Shown here: positions 8,621 to 18,537 of the stretch, in pieces | Layout: each line of letters begins with the position of its first letter | How positions within the stretch are numbered: the stretch's first letter is position 1 | Assembly: GCF_963678635.1 (NCBI RefSeq) | Contig: NC_087065.1 | Span: forward strand, 2,914,001-2,978,000 | Source of the DNA: Symsagittifera roscoffensis | Lineage: Eukaryota; Xenacoelomorpha; Acoela; Convolutidae | DNA: 64,000 nucleotides | Direction: 5' to 3' | Translations under genes and position numbers: made by a program | Notes under the pieces: generated by a model | The model's input: only the letters and a program-made list of their open reading frames with translations | The model's database searches: none | What the model was told of the DNA's origin: nothing

Positions 8621-11600
8621 TTACTTTTGAAATTCCACTTTCTTTAAAATTTTAGATTGGGGGATGAATATTTTATAGTTTTTACGTGGTTGATTTCGGA
8701 GTCTTGTTGTTTTTCTATTTTCTGATTTGTCGATTTGTTCTTGGGGTATTATTTGTTCGGTCATTTTTTTATTTTTTCTTTGTTTTGGGGATTCTTTATG
8801 GTTTTGTGTATTGTTTTTGGTGGCGGTTGGTTTTGTGTTTTGATTTTCGGTGGGGTTATCATTTTGTTCTGTGTTTTTCAGATGTGGTTCATTTTGAATG
8901 ATTTTTAATCCTGTGAAAGAATATAATTGAGTTAATTCGCGGAGTGCGTATTCTTTTGGGTAATAAGGTAATAGGTTGTTTCGATGTTGAACGATTTCTT
9001 TTTTGTTTGAGTCGGTAATTTTATATGTGACATCAGTGGGTTTTGCAATTATTTGGTATGGTCCTTTTCGAAGGGGTTGTAGTTTTTTAGAAATTCCTTT
9101 TTGAGTATTAAAATTAGGTATTAAAACAAATGTTCCAATTTTTAATTCGGAGGCTGGTGTAAAGCGTGAATTGATTTGTTCATTAATGTTTTGTCTTTGT
9201 AATAACTTTTTTGTTATTTTTTGATAAATTTCATTGTGTTTTTTATCTCTATTTAGAATCCATTCGGTGTGTGTACCGGAGGCTAGTTTAAGAATTTGTG
9301 GGTGATGAAAATGATCTTCATCGTGTGTATGTAAAGGTAGGTTATAACAAATTGAGTCTTTATTTGGTTGACAATAACCTTGTGCGTTTTTATGAGAATT
9401 TGCTGTAAACATTATTGGTTTGCGTGGCTTTTGGTTAAAAACCATTTCGTATGGTGACATTCCTAAAGTTGTCGTAATTTGTGAATTATATGCTAAGGGA
9501 AATAATTTTACATCTGCTGACCATTCGGTATATTTTGTATCATTTCCGTTGATGATACATCTGAGATATTCTTGTAATGAACGGTTCATACCTTCGACTA
9601 AGCCGTTTGTCCAAGGTGCATGAGATGTACGTGGTTTGTGTTTAATGTTGTATAAATGACATAGTGTGATAATTTCATTATTTATGAATTCTGTACCGTT
9701 GTCTGTAACTAAAATTTCTGGTAGTCCGAATTTTGCTATCCAGTGTTCATTGAGTGTTGTGTAAGCGTAATAAGCGTTACAATGTGGTACTGGGTTAATT
9801 GCTACATAATGTGTAAATGCGTCAACAATTACCATAATGTAGGAGTTTCCTTCGGATGAGGGTGAAATTGGTCCTTTGGTATCAAATGAGATACGATGAT
9901 TAAAGTACAAACTTTGTCCTTTAAAATCTTGTTTTTGTGCTATTTGTTTTTGATTTGGGTAAGGTTTATTTAGTTGACATACTATACAATCATTGCATAG
10001 TATTTTTATCCAAATTGGTGCATTTGGGAAGTAAAAATTTTGTATAAAATTTGAATATGTTTTTTCTGATCCAGAGTGTCCTTTAATATTTTGTGTATGT
10101 GAAATATTAAAAGCTATAAGAATCATACTTAAAGGGAGCCAGGGAACTGTAGATTCATTCAGGTTATACTCTAAAAGGTCTGTATTTTCGTTAATTGTTG
10201 TGTTGTTAAATTTGCGAAAGTATCGGAGGAGTGTTTTGTTTCCTAGAATGGTTGAATCTGCCTTGACAGGTTTAGTTTTATATTTGTGCCATGATTTTTG
10301 TTGTCTAATTATCGGGTCAAGATTTTGATATTGTTTCAGTGTTGAAATTGTAATCGTTTCTGTTGGAGGGAGAAAAATGTTTTCAATTTCGAATTTAGAT
10401 AAGGGTATTGTATCAAGTGGGTCGTGAAGGTCAAAAACTTGATTTATTGTGTATTTTGAATCATTTGTTTGTGGTCCTGATAAATTTATTTTATCAGTTA
10501 AATCTTCTTTTTCAATTAGTGGAAAATGGTCTTTCTTAGGCGGGTGTTGTTTTGTTCGTTTTTGTTGGGTGTTATTTTTTATCCATTGAGAATATGGGAT
10601 TGGTTTGAAAGTTGATGTTCCAAGTAGATCAACTTCATAATGATTATTTTGACAATCTAAATAAAGTGGGAAATGTTGTAAACTATTTATTTGTGATTGT
10701 TCAATATCAGTTTTTACTGCATATTTGCATTCCAATCGGGGTGATGTTTCGTTTTCTGCAAGGTAGAATTTTATGTTTTTGGGTATTTCAACTGTTGTTT
10801 TTCGTGTAAGTAATTCAGGTGGTGTATTTCGACTTAAGGTGTCTGGTAATGCAAGATTTTTTCCTGCAGTCCAAACTATATGTAAGTTTGGAAATTTCAT
10901 TAGAATTAGTTGAAATCTGTAAACTTGGTGGTTTGGGTTAGATTTTTGTGTAAAGAGAAAGATGATTGGTTTATGGTCTGTGAATAAAACTGTGGGGTGT
11001 TTTGATCCAAGTATCAGAAATTCATATTCTGTCAGTGTATATATTATGGCTGTACATTCTCTCATTAGAGTTGAGAGTCGTAGCTCTGCTTGAGTGAATA
11101 ATCGAGAATTTGCTGATATGAGGTTCATTTTATTTGTACCATTATGTGATTGTAATAGTGCTGCACCGATGCCAAAGTTCGAAGCATCGCACATTGCATA
11201 AAATGGTTGATTTGAATCTGGAATTGTGTTTGAAATTTGTTCAGTTAAAAGTTTCTTTATTTCTTCAAATCGTGTTTGATGTTCTGTGTTCCATTCAAAA
11301 TTATTTTGTTGTCTAAGGATGTTATAAAATGGTCGTAGATATAATTGCATTTTATAAACATATTTACTTAAAAAGTTTAACATTCCAAGAAATTCTTGGA
11401 TTTTCTTTTTATTTGTTGGTGGTTGAAGTTTTTGAATAGCGTCAATGCGTGATTTCAATGGAGTGATTGTTTTTCTTTCTATATTATGTCCTAAGAATTT
11501 AACTCTTGTCAAAAAGAAGTGTGATTTATCGGGGGCGGCCTTCAGATTTTCGTTCTGAAGTATTTGGTGATATTTTTCTAAAACATTGAACATCTCGTCT

Positions 11601-14095
11601 TTTGTTTGTGATTGCATAAAAACATCGTCTAAATAGGTGATTGCGTTTTTCTTGAGTATTAGTGGTCTAAAAATTTTGCTCATAAAAGCTGAAAATGCTG
11701 CTGGTCCTATGGATATTCCATAGAATAAGCGGTTGAATTCATATTGTTGGTTTCCGATAACAAATTGTGTTAAACGTCGTGATTGTTCATCTAGTGGCAT
11801 TTGATTGTATGCACTATTCATATCGGCGGTTGTAAAGTATTTGCCGTTTATTTTTGTTAAAATAACTTGTATTGGTTCAATGGGCCAATTACATTTTGAT
11901 TCATCTATAAGTGAATTGAGGTATCTAGCATCGAGAACGATTTTTAATGATTCTCCTTTAGCTAGAATGATAACGGGGTTGATAAATGTGTTCCCTTTTG
12001 GTTGTTCTTCTTTATTAACTGGTGATATAATGTTGTATTGTTCTAAAATATCGAGTAATCTGTTCACTTTATCATGTAAGTGAATTGGTACTTTACTTGC
12101 TCTCTGTTTTTTGAAAGCTGCGTCTGGTTTTAACGGGAGATGTAGTGATGAACTGATTTTTCCAACATCGAATTTTGATGTTGCATAGACTGATGAATAT
12201 TTAATTAGCTGTTTGGCTAACTTTTCGAATTCGTCTTGTGTTATTTGTGAATGTTGGAAATTAAACATTGTTAAAAATTTCTGTTGGTCCTCTGTGTAGT
12301 TACTTATGTTGAATGTAGGTTTGAAATATGGAGTTTTTGTGAAATAATCCGTATTTCTGTTTTCGTTACTTATTATATTATTTATAGATAATTCTTCATT
12401 AAGAATTGTAGATTGGCAAATATCTAGTAATTGGAGTATATTATTTACGCGATAAGCTTTTTCGTGTATTGGTGATATTGTAGCGTTGGTTTCACAATAT
12501 CCTAGAAGTCCTAAAGGTAATGTTACTTGGTAAGGTGTGTTGTTATAGACATGTAAGGAAATGATATCTGAATTCGAATTTTTCAAATATTTTATGGATG
12601 AGATTGTGATTTTGAAAAATTTGTGAATAGGTTTGAATTCAAAATCTGACATATAAAATTTTTGTTTGTTTTGTTCTTTATCATATTGGTGAACTTGTTT
12701 GATTGAAAAATTATAGATATTTCCTGATAGTGGTTTTAGGTGTTTTCTTTGTTGGTTAAATATCGGGTAGAATTTTGAAAAGAATGGTGGTTGTTTATTT
12801 AATCTTTGAAAAAATGTTAAGGATGTTTCTTTTGTTTTTGTATATTTATCTTTGATTAATATTTTACTATTTAGTATGTTAATTGTTGGTATATACTTCG
12901 AAATAAATGGTATTCCAATGATATTATATTTAATATCAGTGATATGGAATATTTGTTTAAATGGCTTATTTAAAATTTTGCTTTGCTCCATTGTTCTGGT
13001 GGGGAGGAGAAATAATTGGATTTTTCCGTAGTTTATCAATGTTGATCCTTGTGCTGTTGCTAACTTACTGGAGGTTTCAAGAGGTGTTAGCTTTGGGTGT
13101 AAAGTTTTTATTTCATTCCATGTGGGGATGTTTATTATGTTTGATTCTGCTCCTGAATCAATTAAAAAATCTATTTCAAGGTCTGGTGGTTGAAATTCTT
13201 TATTTCTTGGGCTTTCTAAGAGAAATGGTATTGTCCAAATTTTTTCTTTGGGTTGTTCTTTTTGTATATTTTGATAAATGTGGTTTGTATTCAAGCATTT
13301 TGTTTTGATATTTTTATTGGTTTGATTTGTAGTGTTAATCTCATTTGTTTCTTGCGTCGTTGGTGTGGAATTTATGGGTGTAGTGTAATAATTTTGAAGA
13401 AATTCTGATTGATTTTCATATATGTGTGATGAAAAAGGTTGTTCATATATGACAGATTCATAGTCATTTTCGACTTTTATCATATTGATAGAAAGAGTGT
13501 TTTCAGTATCACCTTCTGAATCTGATGATGTACAGTTTATTTGATTGAGTTGTAACGTATCAGTTACTGTGTCATCAATACCTGGAGGGTCTGATGTTGT
13601 TTCTGGATTAGATTGTACTTGATTAATATGTCTTTGATGTTTAGGTGTACTACTTCTGTGGCGATTATTAGAATTATTATAGTTATTATTATTCCGGTGT
13701 GGTGATTGGGAATAATTTCTATAACGATTATTATAACTTGAGTGTCGATTTTGTGAATTATTTTGCGATCTATTTTGATAATTGTTGTTTGGTCTGTTAT
13801 AGTTCGATCTATTATATGAGTTATTCCTTGATCGATTGTTCGGGTAATTCTGGTTTCGGTTGTTTGAATAACTTCTATTTCGATTATAGGAGTAGTTTCT
13901 ATTCCTATCGTATGATGAATTTCGTGATTGGTTGTTTGGATAGTAGTTATTTCTTGATTGGGAATTAGATCTAGAAACAAATTGTTGTGTATTTGAATGT
14001 GATCTGGAGTAGTTATTTCGACTATTTGGTCTATTGTAGTGATTTTGTGATGAATTATGCGTGTTTCTTCGTTCTGGTGATCTTCCTCTATAACT
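8621..14095 (-). CDS. pol: Pol polyprotein: basic linker, protease, RT, RNase H, integrase; in frame with gag behind one TAA
   Basis: The frame is open for 1824 codons from the codon after the gag TAA to a TAA at 8621-8623. The first internal Met is at 13483, 204 codons in, and is unlikely to be the true start. The opening segment is an Arg/Asn/Ser/Tyr-rich basic linker. Counting from that Met, the protease site D-S-G is at 109-111 (LIDSGAES). The reverse transcriptase has YLDD near 617. RNase H begins with CDAS near 765 and keeps its E, D and D positions (RECTA, FTDHKP, LPDTLSR). Integrase has an HHCC finger ending CNDCIVC near 1162, then catalytic D (SFDTKGP), D (VTDNG) and E (GLVEG), with exactly 35 residues between the last two. 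A GPY/F module (LRKGPYQII) is near 1470, followed by a Lys/Asn-rich tail. All catalytic residues are present. The domain order is that of Ty3/Gypsy elements and retroviruses. Confidence 0.93.
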   Translation of the reverse strand, partial: SYRGRSPERRNTHNSSQNHYNRPNSRNNYSRSHSNTQQFVSRSNSQSRNNYYPNNQSRNSSYDRNRNYSYNRNRSYSNNRNQNYPNNRSRNNSYNRSNYNRPNNNYQNRSQNNSQNRHSSYNNRYRNYSQSPHRNNNNYNNSNNRHRSSTPKHQRHINQVQSNPETTSDPPGIDDTVTDTLQLNQINCTSSDSEGDTENTLSINMIKVENDYESVIYEQPFSSHIYENQSEFLQNYYTTPINSTPTTQETNEINTTNQTNKNIKTKCLNTNHIYQNIQKEQPKEKIWTIPFLLESPRNKEFQPPDLEIDFLIDSGAESNIINIPTWNEIKTLHPKLTPLETSSKLATAQGSTLINYGKIQLFLLPTRTMEQSKILNKPFKQIFHITDIKYNIIGIPFISKYIPTINILNSKILIKDKYTKTKETSLTFFQRLNKQPPFFSKFYPIFNQQRKHLKPLSGNIYNFSIKQVHQYDKEQNKQKFYMSDFEFKPIHKFFKITISSIKYLKNSNSDIISLHVYNNTPYQVTLPLGLLGYCETNATISPIHEKAYRVNNILQLLDICQSTILNEELSINNIISNENRNTDYFTKTPYFKPTFNISNYTEDQQKFLTMFNFQHSQITQDEFEKLAKQLIKYSSVYATSKFDVGKISSSLHLPLKPDAAFKKQRASKVPIHLHDKVNRLLDILEQYNIISPVNKEEQPKGNTFINPVIILAKGESLKIVLDARYLNSLIDESKCNWPIEPIQVILTKINGKYFTTADMNSAYNQMPLDEQSRRLTQFVIGNQQYEFNRLFYGISIGPAAFSAFMSKIFRPLILKKNAITYLDDVFMQSQTKDEMFNVLEKYHQILQNENLKAAPDKSHFFLTRVKFLGHNIERKTITPLKSRIDAIQKLQPPTNKKKIQEFLGMLNFLSKYVYKMQLYLRPFYNILRQQNNFEWNTEHQTRFEEIKKLLTEQISNTIPDSNQPFYAMCDASNFGIGAALLQSHNGTNKMNLISANSRLFTQAELRLSTLMRECTAIIYTLTEYEFLILGSKHPTVLFTDHKPIIFLFTQKSNPNHQVYRFQLILMKFPNLHIVWTAGKNLALPDTLSRNTPPELLTRKTTVEIPKNIKFYLAENETSPRLECKYAVKTDIEQSQINSLQHFPLYLDCQNNHYEVDLLGTSTFKPIPYSQWIKNNTQQKRTKQHPPKKDHFPLIEKEDLTDKINLSGPQTNDSKYTINQVFDLHDPLDTIPLSKFEIENIFLPPTETITISTLKQYQNLDPIIRQQKSWHKYKTKPVKADSTILGNKTLLRYFRKFNNTTINENTDLLEYNLNESTVPWLPLSMILIAFNISHTQNIKGHSGSEKTYSNFIQNFYFPNAPIWIKILCNDCIVCQLNKPYPNQKQIAQKQDFKGQSLYFNHRISFDTKGPISPSSEGNSYIMVIVDAFTHYVAINPVPHCNAYYAYTTLNEHWIAKFGLPEILVTDNGTEFINNEIITLCHLYNIKHKPRTSHAPWTNGLVEGMNRSLQEYLRCIINGNDTKYTEWSADVKLFPLAYNSQITTTLGMSPYEMVFNQKPRKPIMFTANSHKNAQGYCQPNKDSICYNLPLHTHDEDHFHHPQILKLASGTHTEWILNRDKKHNEIYQKITKKLLQRQNINEQINSRFTPASELKIGTFVLIPNFNTQKGISKKLQPLRKGPYQIIAKPTDVTYKITDSNKKEIVQHRNNLLPYYPKEYALRELTQLYSFTGLKIIQNEPHLKNTEQNDNPTENQNTKPTATKNNTQNHKESPKQRKNKKMTEQIIPQEQIDKSENRKTTRLRNQPRKNYKIFIPQSKILKKVEFQK

Positions 14096-16843
14096 TTAGT
14101 TATATGGTGATTGATTTCTTGTATAATTTGTATTGTTCGGGAGTGGTTTTCCTGAACTGTTGTTGCTGTAGACTGTTTTGTTCGGTAGGTTTTGATCTTT
14201 TTTCATGTATTGATGGAATGATTTATTTGGTTCTTTATATTTTTGAGGTTTATTTTGATTGTCTTGCTGTTTTTGTCTACATTCGGAAATACTATGTCCG
14301 TATCGTCGGCAATAATTACACCATTTTTTGAAAGATGGTTTGCCTTTAAAGTTTGGGTTCTTTTCGTAAATATTGAGTATTTCAGTGATTTTTTCAACGA
14401 GGTCTGTCTCTGATTCCTGTATATTATTAATATTAGTGGGAGTCGTTTCAATTCTGTTAACGTATTGTAATTTCAGATTTTCCGTTTCTTCTAGTTTCAT
14501 CGTGATTTCTGCTTGTTCTAATTTGTCTACTAGTTTTCGAAAATCTAAATCGGGTTCTCGAATTGAAGAAGGATGGGATGCTCTCTTTTTTATTGCTATT
14601 TTCCTTAATTGTGGTGTTAGGGTCATCATTAAGATTTCTGTCATCTTTGTGTTTTTATAGTCATGTGTATTTAATGAATATGCTTTTCGAACTAGTGTTT
14701 CAATTCGTACTGCTATTTGCTTGATGGTTTCATTTGGTAATCTGCGAATTTCATTACATAAAACTCTTTGTTGTTGTTTGTTTCTTTCGGAGTCAAACAT
14801 TTTTGAAAATTCCTGTGTAAACCTTTTCCAGTTTGATTTTATTTCTAGAGGTAGTACTGAAAACCATTTTTGGGCTGCGCCATCTAAGGTTGTTTGTATT
14901 AACGCTGTGCGTCGATGTATCCAGTTTTGATGTAGTGGCGTATTAATTGGTTCAGGTCCAATATTTAAAATCAGGTTTGCTGTTACTGCATTTAAATAAT
15001 CTTCTACAGAGTATTCAGGGTCTGTTCCTGTGAAAACCATTAAAGGTTTGTTTGATGTTATTGATGATCCACCCATAAGGTATGGATTCATTGTCATTTG
15101 TAATGATTCTGCTGCATTTGGCATTTGAGAAAAATTTGAAAGTTGGTTTCTTGTTATTTCATGTTGTTGGAGATAATATGGGAGTGGTATTTCATTTTGC
15201 ATTTGTGATGGTTGATACGAGTGTGCAGTCATTGGATTTTGTTGTTGAATTGGTTGAAAAGATTGTGTATTAATTAGATTTTGTTGTTGAATTGGTTGTT
15301 GATGTTGTGCATCTATTGGTTGTGGAGAAAAATTTCTATGATTTGTACGTGTTCTCTGTATTCCTTGTCTACGATATTCTTGAGTATTTGGTGCAAATAT
15401 ATCTGGTTGTAAGAAATCATCATCTGAGGATAAATAATCCATTTGATAAGATGTCTGTTTTTTATTTTTATTTTGTTGAAAAAATGGGTAATTTTCACTG
15501 TGATCCTGTGGAGGATTTGTTTGGAAATTTATTGAATTAGGTAGGGTCATTGGGTTATCCCAATTTCGAGATCTTGTATATTGGTTAAAATTTCTTTGTG
15601 GTTGATTATATGTTTTTGATGGATGTGTATAATTATAATTATGGTCTGTAAAGTTGTTTCTAGTGAATGTTTTGCGTGTTTTTGATGGTATTGTCATGGG
15701 TCTGTATGTTTGGTAATCCATATGTGAATATTTAGGGGCAACCGAAGGTTTAACGGTTGATTGTAAGGTTACCTGTGTTTGTGAAGGATTTGTATTTCTT
15801 GGTGTTGTTAAATTTGGGCGTATTGGTGAAATACTTTGTTGTGTAGTTGTTGTGTGTACAATTTCTTCATTTATGAAGTGTGATGGTGTCTGGATATCTT
15901 GTTGAGTAAGATTCCTAGTTCCATTGAGGTTTTCGTTGTGTATGACTGTAGAGTTTAAACTATTATTTTGTGTATCGGGCAAAAATGTATTATAGTTTAA
16001 TGGTGTTGCATCAATGGTGAATGGTATTATTTTTACATAATCTCTTATGTAAGATATCGTACTTATTGCTTGACTTGAGATTGATTGTGGGAAGCTTATA
16101 AATGCGGGATGAGACCATTCGGGGTCCCAAACATAATCTGATTGTTCTGTGATAGCGGTATCATCGTTTGAGTTTTGGGGTCTAAAATTTTTTCTTGCTT
16201 GTGCAATTAAATCAATATTGTGTGTGAAATAATCTATTATGAACCATGCCAAAATTTTTTGTAGATCGTGTTTTGTATGTTGTGAAACGTCGTTTTTCGT
16301 GAAATTTTCTTTAATGATGTTTAAATAACTAGAGAGTAGTGTGATTTCATGTCGTACTCTTAAATGTTTAGATGTTTCTGTCGGTGAGACATTTGTTATT
16401 GGGATTTCATTTTCTAATATCGAAATATAACTATATATTATTGCGAAAACTTCATTGGTGAATATGGAGTTTGCTCTTTGTGAGTTATGATATTGGATGC
16501 TTTTTATATATTCTGAAAAAACTTTTGAAAATTCTAAATCAAGATCGTCTGTTTGAATTGTATATTTTCTATTATTATGGTTTGGTGAGGTGAATTCTAT
16601 GGAGTAGATTCCATACTGTTGTGTTATGTTGCATATATCTTTTAAGTAGTGGTCTATGATTTGTCTTTTGATTTTTACATCTGGGAACTCTGTTTTACAT
16701 GGACTGATTCCGGGTTCAAATAAATTTAATAGTAAATTTTTGCAAAATATATGCTGTCCTCTATCAGTGGTTGCATCTATTATAAAAGGAAAGATTTCAT
16801 CATCATCTGGGCTTTCTTCACCTGGGGTGTGCGTTGAGCTCAT
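14096..16843 (-). CDS. gag: Gag structural polyprotein, 915 aa
   Basis: This is the capsid and nucleocapsid precursor of the element. Residues about 600-800 form a retrotransposon Gag core of the kind seen in Gypsy elements (FTGTDPEYSVEDYL start, then a Trp/Leu-rich helical region). A CCHC zinc knuckle lies at about 842-855 (C-x2-C-x4-H-x4-C). The first 250 residues are of unknown fold. Residues about 300-600 are low-complexity and rich in Gln, Asn, Pro and Thr, which makes this Gag unusually long. It ends with TAA at 14096-14098, and the same frame then runs open into Pol, so Gag-Pol is probably made by stop-codon readthrough. The ATG at 16843 is chosen because it opens the frame and overlaps the upstream basic ORF by 26 nt. 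Confidence 0.9.
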   Translation of the reverse strand: MSSTHTPGEESPDDDEIFPFIIDATTDRGQHIFCKNLLLNLFEPGISPCKTEFPDVKIKRQIIDHYLKDICNITQQYGIYSIEFTSPNHNNRKYTIQTDDLDLEFSKVFSEYIKSIQYHNSQRANSIFTNEVFAIIYSYISILENEIPITNVSPTETSKHLRVRHEITLLSSYLNIIKENFTKNDVSQHTKHDLQKILAWFIIDYFTHNIDLIAQARKNFRPQNSNDDTAITEQSDYVWDPEWSHPAFISFPQSISSQAISTISYIRDYVKIIPFTIDATPLNYNTFLPDTQNNSLNSTVIHNENLNGTRNLTQQDIQTPSHFINEEIVHTTTTQQSISPIRPNLTTPRNTNPSQTQVTLQSTVKPSVAPKYSHMDYQTYRPMTIPSKTRKTFTRNNFTDHNYNYTHPSKTYNQPQRNFNQYTRSRNWDNPMTLPNSINFQTNPPQDHSENYPFFQQNKNKKQTSYQMDYLSSDDDFLQPDIFAPNTQEYRRQGIQRTRTNHRNFSPQPIDAQHQQPIQQQNLINTQSFQPIQQQNPMTAHSYQPSQMQNEIPLPYYLQQHEITRNQLSNFSQMPNAAESLQMTMNPYLMGGSSITSNKPLMVFTGTDPEYSVEDYLNAVTANLILNIGPEPINTPLHQNWIHRRTALIQTTLDGAAQKWFSVLPLEIKSNWKRFTQEFSKMFDSERNKQQQRVLCNEIRRLPNETIKQIAVRIETLVRKAYSLNTHDYKNTKMTEILMMTLTPQLRKIAIKKRASHPSSIREPDLDFRKLVDKLEQAEITMKLEETENLKLQYVNRIETTPTNINNIQESETDLVEKITEILNIYEKNPNFKGKPSFKKWCNYCRRYGHSISECRQKQQDNQNKPQKYKEPNKSFHQYMKKDQNLPNKTVYSNNSSGKPLPNNTNYTRNQSPYN

Positions 16844-17285
16844 TTTTTCGTTCGATGACTGTTAATATGTAATTATTAATGTGTCGAATTGGTTGATTCC
16901 AATTGTATAAATGTACTGGTTTGTGTTTATACTGCTTTTTTATTCTTCTTTTTCCTCTTTTTGATGAATTTGAAGTTGTTTCTGAGTCAGAAAAATATAA
17001 TTGATCGTGAAGTGGGCAATTTTTATCTATTGATTCTTTTAGTTTGTAAAGTTCGTCTAAACTGTTGGTTTCTGATTCTGAAAATGCGTTTCGATTTTTT
17101 GAAAATCTTTTTCGTGTTATTTGTCTTTGTTTCGTTATTATTTTTCTTTTTAGTGTTTGTCGTTTTGTTCGAATGTATCCAACTGTTTGTGTATGAGGTG
17201 TGATTACAAGGTCGTATTTTTTGTTATCTATTTCACAATTGTGTAAAACGATTGTTTGTTTATTTCCTAGGTTTTTAAATGACAT
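16818..17285 (-). CDS. Basic 155-aa protein encoded ahead of gag
   Basis: This is the first ORF after the leader, with an ATG at 17285 and a 26-nt overlap with the gag start at 16843. The protein is strongly basic, with two Lys/Arg clusters near residues 40-62 and a third around 109-120 (KRGKRRIKK) that looks like a nuclear-localisation or RNA-binding motif. An acidic, Ser-rich stretch lies between them. No family is recognised. Its place and charge recall small regulatory RNA-binding proteins of complex retroviruses, but that is analogy only. It could instead be an upstream ORF that tunes gag translation. Coding status is supported by its length in a leader otherwise full of stops and by the tight overlap with gag. 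Confidence 0.6.
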   Translation of the reverse strand: MSFKNLGNKQTIVLHNCEIDNKKYDLVITPHTQTVGYIRTKRQTLKRKIITKQRQITRKRFSKNRNAFSESETNSLDELYKLKESIDKNCPLHDQLYFSDSETTSNSSKRGKRRIKKQYKHKPVHLYNWNQPIRHINNYILTVIERKNELNAHPR

Positions 17286-17802
17286 AAGGTTTAGGATGAC
17301 GGATGCAAAAGGTTGTTAAATGATTTCTATTTTCCTAAACTGTTAGTTCTTACGATTTTTTGGTTAGCTTAACCTGGGTCTATTTGTTCAGGGTTGGAGA
17401 GAAAAGTATATCGATTCCGAAGAATGATTTTTTACTTTCTCGTGGCTAGTATAAGTTAAGGTGTTAACTTACTTAATCTTACTTAGGGGTAGTGATTGTG
17501 TTCAAGGGTTGGAGAATAGTAAATCGATCCACAAGGTTCAGGTATAATTAGAACGCGAGTAGTTCGTTAGATACTATTTTAAACTTACTAAGTCTAAGAT
17601 TTATCCTGGGTCTGGTAAGAGGGGGGGTCAAGTGAAGGATGAATAACCGAAGTTCTTCACTGTTTATCCTAATTTGAATGATTAGTTTTGTTTAAAAATT
17701 TCTATTAGTCTTAGGTCTTTAGAAAGGGTTGGGTAGTGAATCGACGTTTGAGGTCGTTAGACACTAATTAAGTGGGTGGGGGAGAACAAAGTTGTTCTGT
17801 TT

Positions 17803-17887
17803 GATCCAAGGATAAGCCTTGATGATCAAATTTGAAATTTAATTAAGTAGAAAATGATTTAAGATCCAAGGATAAGCCTTGATGATC
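17803..17887. repeat. Two exact 25-bp direct repeats in the leader, period 60
   Basis: A 25-base block starting GATCCAAGG and ending GATGATC occurs at 17803-17827 and again at 17863-17887. The bases between the copies are AT-rich and unrelated. Confidence 0.85.
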
Positions 17888-18517
17888 TGGTTTTAAAATT
17901 AAGTGAATTTAAGTTTTAATAAAATTTTAAATATGTGTAAAGGAAAGATTTAGTGTTTTGATGATATTAGTGGGTTTATGATTGCTGTTATGTTTTAGGT
18001 GATGGAGCTGGAACAACAGGATGATTTATGATTACTAACCATTTATTGTCATGCTACTAATTTTTATTTTTTATTTTTCAATAAATATTTTTCAAACATG
18101 TTTTGTATATTACTGCAGAGTTTTAGGAAAACGATCTTAGATCTTTTTATCAATCGTTATTGTATATTAATAATTTTGTTTAGCGCCTGAAATGATTTTG
18201 AAGATTAACTTCAAGGTTTTATGTTTGCAAATGAAAATCTAAATTCATTGCCAGTAGTATTCTAAATATAAAAGTTTGTTCTGGTTTTTGCCTAACTATC
18301 ATATAGCTATATGGCAAGTTTCTACTTTGTCGTATGTCGTCTCTGGTTCGAGGTCCTTCCAATTCCGGGTAGTTCTGTTATGGTTCGGAATATTGGCTCT
18401 GATCTATTGAGTCGTAGAGACATTTCGATTAAATTATTGTCGTATAACATTTTGTAAATGTTTTTGTCTAATTTCTAATCTATTTTGGTTAATTCTAAGC
18501 TATTAAGGTCTTGTTCG

Positions 18518-18535
18518 AGACTTATGGTCGCACCA
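18518..18535 (-). promoter_or_regulatory. Primer binding site for reverse transcription
   Basis: Two bases inside the 5' LTR the sense strand reads TGGTGCGACCATAAGTCT, which has the TGG needed to pair with the CCA end of a tRNA. The complementary plus-strand text resembles a tRNA 3' end including a TTCGA T-loop-like run. The acceptor arm appears one base short of a perfect tRNA, so I cannot assign the primer isoacceptor. Confidence 0.75.
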
Positions 18536-18537
18536 GA

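Larger units (their letters stand above)
17286..18537 (-). other. Long 5' untranslated leader of the retroelement
   Basis: About 1.25 kb between the 5' LTR and the first ORF has no long reading frame in either strand. It contains an exact 25-base repeat (17803-17827, 17863-17887). A longer imperfect repeat is built on GGGTTGGAGA or similar at 17391, 17506 and 17726, each followed by a TCGA-containing stretch. Such leaders hold splice donors and packaging signals in retroviruses. Which of these functions applies here cannot be read from sequence alone. Confidence 0.7.

Noticed and set aside
13481..13483. The ATG at 13483 as the start of pol
   Set aside because: The frame is open for another 204 codons upstream to the gag stop, so this Met is most likely internal.
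13564..13980. 138-aa minus-strand ORF between gag and pol, rich in Ile and Thr
   Set aside because: It is the shadow of the in-frame Arg/Asn/Ser-rich linker that joins gag and pol. The linker frame is continuous with both and better explains the sequence.
3060..17203. Numerous plus-strand ORFs of 60-115 aa opposite gag, pol, env and the 601-aa ORF
   Set aside because: These are antisense shadows of the long coding frames.
17803..17887. CRISPR-like array in the leader
   Set aside because: Only two repeat copies, in a eukaryotic retroelement, with no further units.
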